Shown: positions 36,453 to 45,477 of the stretch, one piece after another
Layout of the letters: each line of letters starts with the position of its first letter
Numbering within the stretch: position 1 is the stretch's first letter
Source: Gallionella sp.
Lineage (GTDB): Bacteria > Pseudomonadota > Gammaproteobacteria > Burkholderiales > Gallionellaceae
Assembly (NCBI GenBank): GCA_028689145.1
Contig: JAQTWT010000003.1
Coordinates: 1 to 64,000 of the forward strand
DNA length: 64,000 nucleotides
Reading direction: 5' to 3'
Translations under genes and position numbers: made by a program
Notes under the pieces: generated by a model
Database searches by the model: none
What the model was told of the DNA's origin: nothing
What the model saw: the letters and a program-made list of their open reading frames with translations, nothing else

Positions 36453-38573
36453 GTGAAATACCTGAATTTCATCAGCATCATCGTCGGCTGCACGCTGTTG
36501 TATCTGCTGTCCAGCAGCAGCGCAAATACCGAAGTATTTTCCGTTAACTATTATGTGTTGCTCGGATTAACCGGTTTGCTGGCATTGTGCCTGACGGGAT
36601 TGGTCGGTTACCAGCTGGTGCGTTTGCGCAACAAGCTCAAAAACAAGGTGTTCGGCGCAAGACTAACCTTGCGGCTGGTGCTGTTTTTTACCCTGATCGC
36701 CGTTTTACCGGGATTGCTGGTTTATGTGGTATCGGTAAATTTTCTGGGTAAGAGTATCGAGTCATGGTTTGATGTGCGCGTTGAAAAAGCGCTGGAAGGC
36801 GGCCTCAATCTTGGCAGAAGCGGCCTTGATAACAGTCTCAAGGAGCTGACCAAAAAGACCCAGTTTATCGGGCTGCTGCTGGCGGAAAAGCAGCCGGAAC
36901 ACTATCAGCGCGCACTGGTTCAACTGGTGGATGAGGCGGTGGCGCAGGAAGCGGCGCTGTTTACCGGCACGGGAAAGCTGGTTGCGTTTTCTTCGACTGA
37001 CAAGTCGCCGTCACCGGACATTCCCGGTGCGGATTTACTCCAAATTGTCAGTGACAAAGGTGCGTATTCGGTAATAGACACGCTGCCCAAAAAAGGACTG
37101 ACCTTGCGCGCATTGGTAAAAGTCAATTCCAATGTGCAAGCCGGCGGACGCTATGTGCTGCAATTCACCCAGCCGGTGCCGAAACAGGTTGAGGCGGATG
37201 CCGAAACGGTGCAGGCGGTGTACCGAGATTATCAGGAGCTTACACTGTCCCGCCTCGGCCTGAAACGTCTGTATGCGATCACCCTGACGCTGTCGCTGTT
37301 GGTGGTGCTGTTGACGGCGGTATCGGCGGCGTTTTTTATCAGCGAACGGCTGGGGTTTTCACTGGAAGCACTGGCGGAAGGCACTCGCGCGGTGGCGCAG
37401 GGAGACTTTACCGGACAGTATCCGATCCAGAGCAGCGATGAACTGGGCGCGCTGACCGGTTTATTCAACCAGATGACGCGGCAACTATTGGAAGCCAAGC
37501 AGGCCAGCGAGCTACAACAGCGCGAAGTCGAAAGCGCCAAAGGCTATCTGGAAAGCGTGCTGACCCATTTATCTTCCGGCGTGCTGGCATTGGATGACAA
37601 ATTGCGCCTGCGTTCGGTCAATACCAGCGCGGCGCAAATCCTTGCCGCACCGTTGCAGGAAATGCAGCGCATGTCGCTGGAGCAGATTGCCGAAAAACAC
37701 AGTCTGCTCAGATCGTTTTGTAATACCGTCACGGAGGCTTTTGCCAAAACGGACAGCGGCGAGTGGCAGCGTCAGATCGAACGCCTGAGCAAGAACGGCA
37801 ACCAGATATTGCTGATGCGCGGCACCCGCCTGCCGCAGGGCGGCGAGGCGGGCTATGTGGTCGTGTTTGACGACATCAGCCATCTGCTGAGGGCTGAGCG
37901 GCAAGCGGCATGGGGCGAGGTGGCACGCCGTCTTGCGCATGAAATCAAAAACCCGCTCACCCCGATCCAGCTTTCGGCGGAGCGTTTGCAGCACAAACTA
38001 GGCAGCAAGCTCGACGAAGCGGACGCGCAACTGTTGCAGCGCGCCACGCAAACCATAGTCAGCCAAGTCGGCGCGATGAAAAATATGGTCAGCGATTTTG
38101 CTGACTATGCGCGCGGCCCGGCGTTGAAGCTGACGCATCTGGATATGCACAACCTGATCAGGGAGGTGTTGGGCTTATATGAAGCGAATGCCATTCCCAA
38201 TGTGCTGAAACTGGGAGCGGCGCGTAGCGAAGTCAACGGGGATGCGACCCGTTTGCGGCAGGTTATCCATAATCTGTTGCAGAATGCGCAGGACGCGTTG
38301 CAGGGAGTCGAACAGCCGAAAATTACGTTGACGACCACGGTGCATCAGGGCGAGATCCGGCTCAGCGTTGAAGATAACGGTGCGGGGTTTCCGGAGAGCG
38401 TATTGCCGCGTGCCTTTGAGCCGTACATGACGACCAAGACCAAGGGCACCGGGCTGGGGCTGGCCATCGTGAAAAAGATAATTGAAGAGCATGGCGGGCA
38501 TATCGCCATTGAGAATAATTTGAACGGCGGCGCATGCGTCAATGTGTGTCTGCCGCTGATCGAGGAGGCGTAA
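36453..38573 (+). CDS. ntrY: NtrY-like sensor histidine kinase (GTG start)
   Basis: TM segments, HAMP, PAS, 'RRLAHEIKNPLTPIQLSAERL' H-box, 'GTGLGLAIVKKIIEEHGG'. Confidence 0.88.
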   Translation: MKYLNFISIIVGCTLLYLLSSSSANTEVFSVNYYVLLGLTGLLALCLTGLVGYQLVRLRNKLKNKVFGARLTLRLVLFFTLIAVLPGLLVYVVSVNFLGKSIESWFDVRVEKALEGGLNLGRSGLDNSLKELTKKTQFIGLLLAEKQPEHYQRALVQLVDEAVAQEAALFTGTGKLVAFSSTDKSPSPDIPGADLLQIVSDKGAYSVIDTLPKKGLTLRALVKVNSNVQAGGRYVLQFTQPVPKQVEADAETVQAVYRDYQELTLSRLGLKRLYAITLTLSLLVVLLTAVSAAFFISERLGFSLEALAEGTRAVAQGDFTGQYPIQSSDELGALTGLFNQMTRQLLEAKQASELQQREVESAKGYLESVLTHLSSGVLALDDKLRLRSVNTSAAQILAAPLQEMQRMSLEQIAEKHSLLRSFCNTVTEAFAKTDSGEWQRQIERLSKNGNQILLMRGTRLPQGGEAGYVVVFDDISHLLRAERQAAWGEVARRLAHEIKNPLTPIQLSAERLQHKLGSKLDEADAQLLQRATQTIVSQVGAMKNMVSDFADYARGPALKLTHLDMHNLIREVLGLYEANAIPNVLKLGAARSEVNGDATRLRQVIHNLLQNAQDALQGVEQPKITLTTTVHQGEIRLSVEDNGAGFPESVLPRAFEPYMTTKTKGTGLGLAIVKKIIEEHGGHIAIENNLNGGACVNVCLPLIEEA

Positions 38574-39223
38574 TGGCAAGCAAGCAAATTCTGGTGGTGG
38601 ATGACGAGATCGGCATCCGCGAATTATTGTCGGAAATATTGTTCGATGAAGGCTATCAGGTGCATCTGGCGGAAAATGCCGCGCAGGCGCGTGCTTACCG
38701 CAACGAACATGAACCGGACATGGTGTTGCTCGACATCTGGATGCCGGAGACCGATGGCGTAACTTTGCTGAAGGAGTGGGTCGAGCAGGATCTGCTGACC
38801 ATGCCGGTGGTAATGATGTCCGGACACGGAACCATTGAAACGGCGGTCGAAGCGACACGCATCGGCGCAGTGGATTTTCTGGAAAAGCCCATCGCGCTGC
38901 AAAAGCTGCTGAGCACGATTGCCAAAACGCTTAAAGAGGGAGCGTCCAAGCCGCAGATGCCGGACACCGAGGCGAAAGTCCAGGAAATCACCATGGATAT
39001 CGACGGTGAAATGCTGTCATTTTCTTTGCCGCTGGATTTGCCGTTGCGCGAAGCGCGCGATCATTTTGACGCGCTTTACTTCAACTACCATTTACGCAAA
39101 GAGACCGGCAATGTCTCGAGGGTGGCCGACAAGGTCGGCCTGGAGCGCACCCATCTGTACCGCAAACTGAAGCAGCTGGGGATTAAATTCGTCAAGAAGG
39201 GCAGCGAAGACCGGCAGCAGTAG
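38573..39223 (+). CDS. NtrX-position response regulator: REC + Fis-type HTH, no AAA+ domain
   Basis: 'ILVVDDEIGIRELLSEILFDEGY' REC; C-term 'GNVSRVADKVGLERTHLYRKLKQLGIKF' HTH; 217 aa. Confidence 0.88.
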   Translation: MASKQILVVDDEIGIRELLSEILFDEGYQVHLAENAAQARAYRNEHEPDMVLLDIWMPETDGVTLLKEWVEQDLLTMPVVMMSGHGTIETAVEATRIGAVDFLEKPIALQKLLSTIAKTLKEGASKPQMPDTEAKVQEITMDIDGEMLSFSLPLDLPLREARDHFDALYFNYHLRKETGNVSRVADKVGLERTHLYRKLKQLGIKFVKKGSEDRQQ

Positions 39224-39326
39224 CACCGGCAAACCGGCAAATCAGGCACAACGTTATCCCCCTATTATTCCTACAAGCGGGGAAAACTTTGCTTGAAAAT
39301 CACTGAAAAAAGGCTTTTTCTACAGC

Positions 39327-39389
39327 GGTTAACGTAAAGCTAAGCGGCGCGCCGCTTTTGGCGCGTCTCGCTTGAGCGAGAGGTTAGGC
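39327..39389 (-). mobile_element. attC-like integron cassette recombination site (attC-1)
   Basis: Minus strand: GCCTAAC-CTCTCGCTCAAGCGAGACGCGCC-AAAAGC-GGCGCGCCGCTTAGCTTTAC-GTTAACC; RYYYAAC/GTTRRRY cores, TCAAG/CTTA asymmetry and long imperfect stem. Confidence 0.78.
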
Positions 39390-39663
39390 TTGAAGATGAC
39401 TCTACAAGTCGCCCCGATACAAACTTGTGAAGGACACTGGCGATCAGCGTCTGATATGGCAAACCTTCTTCAAGTGCCCGGGCTTGAATATCCATCAGGT
39501 CAGGTGTTGTAAGGCGGATATTCACCCGTTTTTCCTTGAGAAAAGTTGCTGTGGCGGCAGCCTTGAATTTCGCCAGCTTGGCTTTTGAAGGGGAGGTTGT
39601 TTTTAGCTCCCCCCTTTCATATGCGGCCAAAACGTCTTTCTCAAACGCATCAAGTTTTTTCAT
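39340..39663 (-). CDS. BrnA/CopG-like ribbon-helix-helix antitoxin
   Basis: 107 aa; 'VNIRLTTPDLMDIQARALEEGLPYQTLIASVLHKFVSGRL'; 4 bp after the toxin-like ORF. Confidence 0.72.
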   Translation of the reverse strand: MKKLDAFEKDVLAAYERGELKTTSPSKAKLAKFKAAATATFLKEKRVNIRLTTPDLMDIQARALEEGLPYQTLIASVLHKFVSGRLVESSSSLTSRSSETRQKRRAA

Positions 39664-39667
39664 TTCG

Positions 39668-39943
39668 TTACTCCTTAAGCAAGTAGTCCCTCGTAGCTTT
39701 TCTGCTGGGAATTACTGTTTTCAAGAAATAGTAATCCGGCTCTTCAACGTAAGGTACCAAGTAAACATAACCCTCAAGTGCCACGACAAAAACAGATTGG
39801 TTTGGATATTTTTCCGTGTTTGGGTGGCGCAACTCATCCAATAAGCCATCGGCTTCAATCGCGAGAACTATTTCTTCAAACGAAATACTGCGCTCAACTT
39901 TCAGCGCTTCGTTTTTATCGTGATTCCAGCGAAATGGTTTCAT
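39668..39943 (-). CDS. BrnT-like toxin
   Basis: 91 aa; 'FRWNHDKNEALKVERSISFEEIV...VFVVALEGYVYLVPYVE...LKTVIPSRKATRDYL'; toxin-first order as in BrnTA. Confidence 0.65.
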   Translation of the reverse strand: MKPFRWNHDKNEALKVERSISFEEIVLAIEADGLLDELRHPNTEKYPNQSVFVVALEGYVYLVPYVEEPDYYFLKTVIPSRKATRDYLLKE

Positions 39944-40022
39944 TTGGCAAGCTTACTGCAATGTGTGCCTATTGTCACCTTTTGGCGTTTGGTGTTAAAA
40001 CCGTAAAACTGGGGACAGCATG

Positions 40023-40088
40023 CTGAAGCAGTTGGGGATTAAATTCGTCAAGAAGGGCAGCGAAGACAGGCAGCAGTAGCACCGCCAA
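40023..40088 (+). repeat. Duplicated 3'-end fragment of the ntrX-like gene (copy 2)
   Basis: 63/66 identity to 39167-39232: CTGAAGCAG(C/T)TGGGGATTAAATTCGTCAAGAAGGGCAGCGAAGAC(C/A)GGCAGCAGTAGCACCG(G/C)CAA. Confidence 0.95.
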
Positions 40089-40097
40089 TGTAAAAGT

Positions 40098-40130
40098 GAA
40101 GGGCTGCGAAGACCGGCAGCAGTAGCGCAA
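40098..40130 (+). repeat. Third partial copy of the ntrX 3' end
   Basis: GAAGGGCTGCGAAGACCGGCAGCAGTAGCGC versus GAAGGGCAGCGAAGACCGGCAGCAGTAGCAC. Confidence 0.85.
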
Positions 40131-40195
40131 GGCTGCATTTGAAAGTGTTGGTATTTTTATCGGTAGCGCGCGCTGCGCGCCGGGACACACTAAAC

Positions 40196-40219
40196 GGAAG
40201 CCTGCCTAATCAGGCTTCC
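40196..40219 (-). terminator. Hairpin overlapping the stop codon of the GGDEF gene
   Basis: GGAAGCCTG-CCTAAT-CAGGCTTCC, followed on the minus strand by GTTTAG. Confidence 0.5.
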
Positions 40220-41129
40220 AGACTATCCGGTTGCGCCCGCGATGCTTCGCCTCGTAGAGCATGGCATCGGCGGTTTCGATGATGCTCATGGCAGCATCGT
40301 TCCCGCCGCACACTGTCACCCCCCCGATGGATACGGTGACATGGGGTGCCGCGACAGAAGCTTCATGCGGGATTGCCAGTTGTTCCACCCCGTCGCGCAC
40401 TTTTTCGGCGATCTCTCGCCCGCCCGCCACATCGGTATCCGGCAGGATCAACACGAATTCTTCGCCGCCGTAACGGGCGGCAAAATCGGACGGACGCCGC
40501 AGCGACCGGGTTAACACGCGCGCCACCATTTTCAAGGCCGCATCGCCGCTGGCATGGCCGTAACGGTCGTTGTATTGCTTGAAGTAATCGAGATCGAGCA
40601 TGACCAGCGAGAACGGCTGGGCATTGCGCTGGTTGCGTCCCCACTCGCGCTCCAGCGTTTCGTCGAAGCGGCGACGGTTGGCGATCTCGGTCAAGCCATC
40701 CCGCCCCGCCAAAACTTCCAGCATCTTGCGCTGGCGCACAAAACCCAGAATATTCGCCACCCGGACTTGCACGATGGCCGGACTGAACGGTTTGCCGATG
40801 TAGTCGCAAGCGCCCAGCCGCAGGCCGCATTCTTCATCGCCGACCGTATTGAGCGCCGTAATGAACATGACCGGAATATCCTTGGTTTTACTGTTGTCCT
40901 TCAGGCGGCGCAGCACCTCGTAGCCATCCAGCTCCGGCATCATTACGTCGAGCAAAATCAGGTCGATCTCCTGCTCCTGCGCCACCCGCTCCAGCGCCTG
41001 CTGGCCGTTCTTGGCCAGCAACACGCGATATTCGCCCTTGAGCAATTCGGACAACACGGCCAGATTCACCCGCTCGTCGTCAACGACGAGTACCGTCTGC
41101 CGTTGCTCCTGCCTGTTGCCACAACTCAT
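40206..41129 (-). CDS. Response regulator with GGDEF output (diguanylate cyclase, REC-GGDEF)
   Basis: 'VLVVDDERVNLAVLSELL', 'RYGGEEFVLILPDTD'; start chosen at MSCGNRQEQ. Confidence 0.88.
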   Translation of the reverse strand: MSCGNRQEQRQTVLVVDDERVNLAVLSELLKGEYRVLLAKNGQQALERVAQEQEIDLILLDVMMPELDGYEVLRRLKDNSKTKDIPVMFITALNTVGDEECGLRLGACDYIGKPFSPAIVQVRVANILGFVRQRKMLEVLAGRDGLTEIANRRRFDETLEREWGRNQRNAQPFSLVMLDLDYFKQYNDRYGHASGDAALKMVARVLTRSLRRPSDFAARYGGEEFVLILPDTDVAGGREIAEKVRDGVEQLAIPHEASVAAPHVTVSIGGVTVCGGNDAAMSIIETADAMLYEAKHRGRNRIVWKPD

Positions 41130-41195
41130 GCGCCCTCCCCAGATTCGCCATCCGTTTTTCCGCCAGAGCCGTCGCGACCTCGAGGTAATAATAAA

Positions 41196-41298
41196 GGGAT
41201 AGACCCCGAGGTTTCCATTAACGTCAATCACTCGAGAAACCTGAACCGACAGAAACCGGGGACACTGCAGGCTTCAGGAAACCGTGGTCTGTCCCCTA
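41196..41298. repeat. REP-like pair GGGATAGACCCCGAGGTTTCC / GGAAACCGTGGTCTGTCCCCTA
   Basis: 41196-41216 and its inverted relative at 41277-41298; a further copy at 42077-42095. Confidence 0.7.
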
Positions 41299-41304
41299 TT
41301 GTCC

Positions 41305-41562
41305 CTACCGCTTGGCGGAGAGAAAAGCTAGGCCACCCACCACAACAGCCCCGAAGATTTGCACGAGCAATGTCTTTACGTTTACGCTCGCCGGGATCGA
41401 TGAACCAGACTGCATCGCGTATGACGGAAGGTCAAACAAGAAACCGTACCCGGCCATTATTGTTACCGCCCTGTAGTTCTCAACTATGTAAGGCGGGAAT
41501 ATGACCATCAGGGCAACTACACCAGCAGTAGCTATAAGAATCTTTCGTTGCGTCTCGTTCAT
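41305..41562 (-). CDS. Small integral membrane protein, probable integron gene-cassette protein
   Basis: 85 aa 'MNETQRKILIATAGVVALMVIFPPYIVENYRAVTIMAGYGFLFDLP...LLVQIFGAVVVGGLAFLSAKR'; starts 22 nt after attC-2 on the minus strand. Confidence 0.7.
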   Translation of the reverse strand: MNETQRKILIATAGVVALMVIFPPYIVENYRAVTIMAGYGFLFDLPSYAMQSGSSIPASVNVKTLLVQIFGAVVVGGLAFLSAKR

Positions 41563-41583
41563 GTGGATGACCTCAATGAAAAC

Positions 41584-41643
41584 CCCCAACGTAAAGGTAA
41601 GAGGCTCGCCGTAGGCGAGTCCTGCTTGACCGACAGGTTAGCC
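41584..41643 (-). mobile_element. attC-like integron cassette recombination site (attC-2)
   Basis: Minus strand: GGCTAAC-CTGTCGGTCAAGCAGGACTCGCC-TAC-GGCGAGCCTCTTACCTTTAC-GTTGGGG; aligns with attC-1. Confidence 0.82.
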
Positions 41644-41812
41644 GCACGCCTGAATAAGACGCGGTTTTTTGGAGAGCTAAAAATGGAAACGTATCTCACG
41701 GAAAAGCCAATATCTGCCGGTGAAAATATAGAGGCGAATAGTTTTGAAGAAGCCAACAACAAGGCCGAAGAATTAGGGCTTAAAGTTGTCGGCGTTCTTG
41801 AGTCAGAACACT

Positions 41813-41995
41813 TCAAGACCCCTTGTAACCGTTGCGCTGTGCATTGGCAACGCAATCGGATTTATTTACGTATCCTTGAGTGGATGCTCCTACAATATTT
41901 CCGTTTGATGCAGTCCTACGCCAACGCCACTCGCTTTTTGGGTCTTTATAGAATTCCCATTTGTCACCGGCGACACTATTGATAAGCCCTGCCAT
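41813..41995 (-). CDS. DUF1508/YegP-like small protein
   Basis: 60 aa 'KWEFYKDPKSEWRWRRTASNGNIVGASTQGYVNKSDCVANAQRNGYKGS'; AGGAGG ribosome-binding site upstream on the minus strand. Confidence 0.8.
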   Translation of the reverse strand: MAGLINSVAGDKWEFYKDPKSEWRWRRTASNGNIVGASTQGYVNKSDCVANAQRNGYKGS

Positions 41996-42076
41996 GATTA
42001 CCCTCCTTGGTTGTGCTACGGTTGATGAAACTAAAGCGGCTAACGAAGCTGCAGAATAATTGGGTGCAGAATAATT

Positions 42077-42095
42077 GGGGGCAGACCACGGTTTC
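42077..42095 (+). repeat. REP-like motif GGGGCAGACCACGGTTTCC
   Basis: Inverted relative of 41277-41298. Confidence 0.7.
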
Positions 42096-42278
42096 CCTTT
42101 CTACAGCCAGCTTTCGCGAACCATATCCCCCAATACCCAGCCCGTCAATATGCCGAAAGGCCTAATTTTCTGACGGTCGGCTGCGACTCAATACGCCAAG
42201 GGGGAAGCTATCCTGAATTGACTCCCCCGCCTGTGCCGCGCTTTTGTTTATAATCCGCCATCTTCAGGAAGCCGCACA

Positions 42279-43643
42279 ATGAAACCATTGCAAATCGTTA
42301 TTCTCGCTGCCGGCAAAGGCACGCGCATGTATTCCGAAAAACCCAAGGTGCTGCATGCGCTGGCGGGCAAGCCGCTGGTGCAGCATGTGCTGGACTGCGC
42401 GGTGGCGTTGCAGCCGCAGCAGGTTTGCGTGGTGTACGGACACGGCGGCGAAGCGGTGCCGCAGGCGATGCGGCAATATCCCGCGCAATTCGTGGTGCAG
42501 GAACCGCAGCTCGGCACCGGCCACGCGGTGCAGCAAGCCATGCCGCAGCTCGCCGATACCGGGCAGGTGATGGTACTGTACGGCGATGTGCCGCTGATCC
42601 AGCACAGCACTTTGCACCGGATGCAGCAGGCGGGCGACGGTCTGGTGCTGCTGACGGTGAATCTGGCTAACCCGACCGGTTACGGGCGCATCGTGCGCAA
42701 CGGGCAGGGCGATGTGCTCGGCATCGTCGAGGAAAAAGATGCCTCGCCGGAACAGCGCGAAATATGCGAAGTGCATACCGGCATCCTGCTGGCTCCGGCC
42801 AAGCAATTGCGCGAGTGGCTGAACAAATTGCGCAACGACAATGCGCAGGGCGAGTATTACCTGACCGACGTGGTCGGCATGGCGGTGCAGCAGGGCGTGA
42901 CGGTGCATACTGTGCAGCCTGCGCACGAGTGGGAGATCCACGGCATCAACAGCAAGGCGCAACTGGCGGTATTGGAGCGCACCTGGCAGCAGGTGGAAGC
43001 GGCGCGCCTGCTGGCGCTCGGCGTGACGCTGGCCGATCCGGCGCGCCTCGATGTGCGCGGTAAGCTGAAGTGCGGGCAGGATGTCGAGATCGATGTCGGC
43101 TGCATTTTCGAGGGCGAGGTGAGCCTCGGCAACAACGTGCAAGTGGGCGCTTACAGTGTCATCCGCAACGCGGTCATTGCCGACGGTACGATCATCGCTC
43201 CTTACAGTTCGATCGACAGCAGCGAAGTGGGCGCCAACTGCCGCATCGGCCCGTATGCGCGGCTGCGCCCCGGCAGCAAACTGCACGACGAGGTGCATAT
43301 CGGCAATTTCGTCGAGGTCAAGAACAGCGAGATCGCGCTGGGCAGCAAAGCCAATCACCTCAGCTATATCGGCGACAGCACGGTGGGCAGCCGGGTCAAT
43401 ATCGGCGCAGGCACCATCACCTGCAATTACGACGGCGCGAACAAGTACCGCACCATCATCGAAGACGATGCATTTATCGGCTCGGACACGCAGCTGGTTG
43501 CGCCGGTGACGGTGGGCAAGGGGGCGACTATCGGCGCCGGTTCCACCATCACCAAGGATGCGCCGGCGGGCGAGCTCACCCTGTCGCGCAGCAAGCAGAT
43601 CACCATTGCCGGATGGAAGCGGCCACAAAAAGGAAAAAAATAG
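42279..43643 (+). CDS. glmU: Bifunctional GlcNAc-1-P uridyltransferase / GlcN-1-P acetyltransferase
   Basis: '[29 protein letters not shown]', hexapeptide C-terminal domain. Confidence 0.97.
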   Translation: MKPLQIVILAAGKGTRMYSEKPKVLHALAGKPLVQHVLDCAVALQPQQVCVVYGHGGEAVPQAMRQYPAQFVVQEPQLGTGHAVQQAMPQLADTGQVMVLYGDVPLIQHSTLHRMQQAGDGLVLLTVNLANPTGYGRIVRNGQGDVLGIVEEKDASPEQREICEVHTGILLAPAKQLREWLNKLRNDNAQGEYYLTDVVGMAVQQGVTVHTVQPAHEWEIHGINSKAQLAVLERTWQQVEAARLLALGVTLADPARLDVRGKLKCGQDVEIDVGCIFEGEVSLGNNVQVGAYSVIRNAVIADGTIIAPYSSIDSSEVGANCRIGPYARLRPGSKLHDEVHIGNFVEVKNSEIALGSKANHLSYIGDSTVGSRVNIGAGTITCNYDGANKYRTIIEDDAFIGSDTQLVAPVTVGKGATIGAGSTITKDAPAGELTLSRSKQITIAGWKRPQKGKK

Positions 43644-43644
43644 C

Positions 43645-45477
43645 ATGTGCGGAATCGTAGGCGCCATCGCCAACAACAACGTCGTGCCCTTGCTGGTCGA
43701 GGGGCTGAGCCGGCTGGAATACCGCGGCTACGACTCGGCGGGCATCGCCGTGGTCGGCGCGAACGGGATCAGGCGCGTGCGCGCGGTGGGCCGTGTCGCC
43801 GAGATGCAGGGGCGCGCCGACCGTGAGCAACTCACCGGCAATCTCGGTATCGGCCATACGCGCTGGGCGACGCATGGCGGCGTCACCGAATTCAACGCGC
43901 ATCCGCATATCTCCGGCGACGATATCGCCGTGGTGCACAACGGCATCATCGAGAACCACGACGAGCAGCGCGCGCGCCTGAAGCAGATGGGTTACGTGTT
44001 CGAGTCGCAGACCGACACCGAAGTCATCGCACACCTGATTCACCACTATTTTCAGCAAAGCAAGAACCTGTTCGCAGCGACGCGGCAGGCAGCCGCCGAG
44101 CTGACGGGTGCCTATGCGATCGCCGTCATCAGCCGGCAGGCGCCGGACCGGTTGGTCTGCGCGCGCATGGGCTGCCCGCTGCTGGTCGGTCTGGGAGAAG
44201 GCGAAAATTTCATCGCTTCCGACGTGTCGGCGCTGCTGTCCGCGACGCGGCGGGTGATCTACCTGGAAGACGGCGATTCAGCCGAACTCACCCGCGAGGG
44301 CATTACGCTGCTCGACCGTAGCGGCAACCGCATCGAGCGTCCGGTGCATGTCAGCGACGTGTCGCTGGCCTCGCTGGAACTGGGACCGTATAGCCATTTT
44401 ATGCAGAAGGAAATTCACGAGCAGCCGCGCGCGCTGACCGACAGCATCGAGGCGGTGATCGACAGCAACGGTTTCGATGTCGAACTTTTCGGCGCGCAAG
44501 CCGCCGAGACGTTCCGCGACATCGACTCGATCCTGATCCTCGCCGCCGGCACCAGCTATTACGCCGGGCTTACCGCCAAATACTGGCTGGAGAGCATCGC
44601 CAAACTGCCGACCTCGGTGGAGATCGCCAGCGAATACCGCTACCGCGTTTCGGTACCCAATCCGCGCCAGCTGATTGTCACCATCTCGCAGTCCGGCGAG
44701 ACGCTGGACACGATGGAAGCGCTCAAGCACGCCAAGTCGCTCGGGCAGACGCAGACGCTGTCGATCTGCAACGTGCAGGAGAGCGCCATCCCGCGCGCGT
44801 CGAAACTGGTGTTTTACACCCGCGCAGGCGCGGAGATCGGCGTTGCGTCGACCAAGGCATTCACCACCCAGCTGGTCGCGCTGTTCATCCTCACCGCCAC
44901 ACTGGCGCGTCAGCGCGGCGGTCTGCAGCCGGAGCAGCAGCGCGAAATGCTGGAAGCGCTGCGCCAGTTGCCTGCCAGCGTGCAGCACGCGCTCAACCTC
45001 GAACCGCAGATCCGCGAATGGGCCAAAGCCTTCGCCGACAAGCAGCACGCGCTGTTCCTGGGGCGTGGTATCCACTATCCGATCGCGCTGGAAGGCGCGC
45101 TCAAGCTCAAGGAAATTTCCTACATCCATGCCGAGGCTTATCCGGCCGGCGAGTTGAAACACGGCCCGCTGGCGCTGGTGGACGAGAACATGCCGGTGGT
45201 GGTGATCGCGCCGAACGATGCGCTGCTGGAGAAGGTGAAATCCAATATGCAGGAAGTGCGGGCGCGCGGCGGCCAGGTTTACGTGTTCGCCGACCTCGAC
45301 AGCCATTTCGGCGAGAGCGAGGGGGTGTATGTCATCCGCACCCCGCGTCACGTCGGGCTGCTTTCGCCGATCCTGCATTCGATCCCGGTGCAACTGCTGG
45401 CCTATCACACCGCCCTGCTCAAGGGCACGGATGTGGACAAACCCCGCAATCTTGCAAAATCAGTCACTGTTGAGTGA
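43645..45477 (+). CDS. glmS: Glutamine--fructose-6-phosphate aminotransferase
   Basis: '[36 protein letters not shown]'; C-term '[13 protein letters not shown]'. Confidence 0.97.
   Translation: MCGIVGAIANNNVVPLLVEGLSRLEYRGYDSAGIAVVGANGIRRVRAVGRVAEMQGRADREQLTGNLGIGHTRWATHGGVTEFNAHPHISGDDIAVVHNGIIENHDEQRARLKQMGYVFESQTDTEVIAHLIHHYFQQSKNLFAATRQAAAELTGAYAIAVISRQAPDRLVCARMGCPLLVGLGEGENFIASDVSALLSATRRVIYLEDGDSAELTREGITLLDRSGNRIERPVHVSDVSLASLELGPYSHFMQKEIHEQPRALTDSIEAVIDSNGFDVELFGAQAAETFRDIDSILILAAGTSYYAGLTAKYWLESIAKLPTSVEIASEYRYRVSVPNPRQLIVTISQSGETLDTMEALKHAKSLGQTQTLSICNVQESAIPRASKLVFYTRAGAEIGVASTKAFTTQLVALFILTATLARQRGGLQPEQQREMLEALRQLPASVQHALNLEPQIREWAKAFADKQHALFLGRGIHYPIALEGALKLKEISYIHAEAYPAGELKHGPLALVDENMPVVVIAPNDALLEKVKSNMQEVRARGGQVYVFADLDSHFGESEGVYVIRTPRHVGLLSPILHSIPVQLLAYHTALLKGTDVDKPRNLAKSVTVE

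Noticed and set aside
43620-43650. glmS ribozyme/riboswitch
   Set aside because: glmU and glmS are separated by only 1 bp; there is no leader that could hold the ribozyme.
42264-43679. 471-aa antisense ORF over glmU
   Set aside because: Low-complexity His/Arg/Leu composition and exact overlap with a clear glmU; a mirror ORF caused by GC-rich codon usage.
44278-45408. 376-aa antisense ORF over glmS
   Set aside because: Antisense to a definite gene, with skewed composition.
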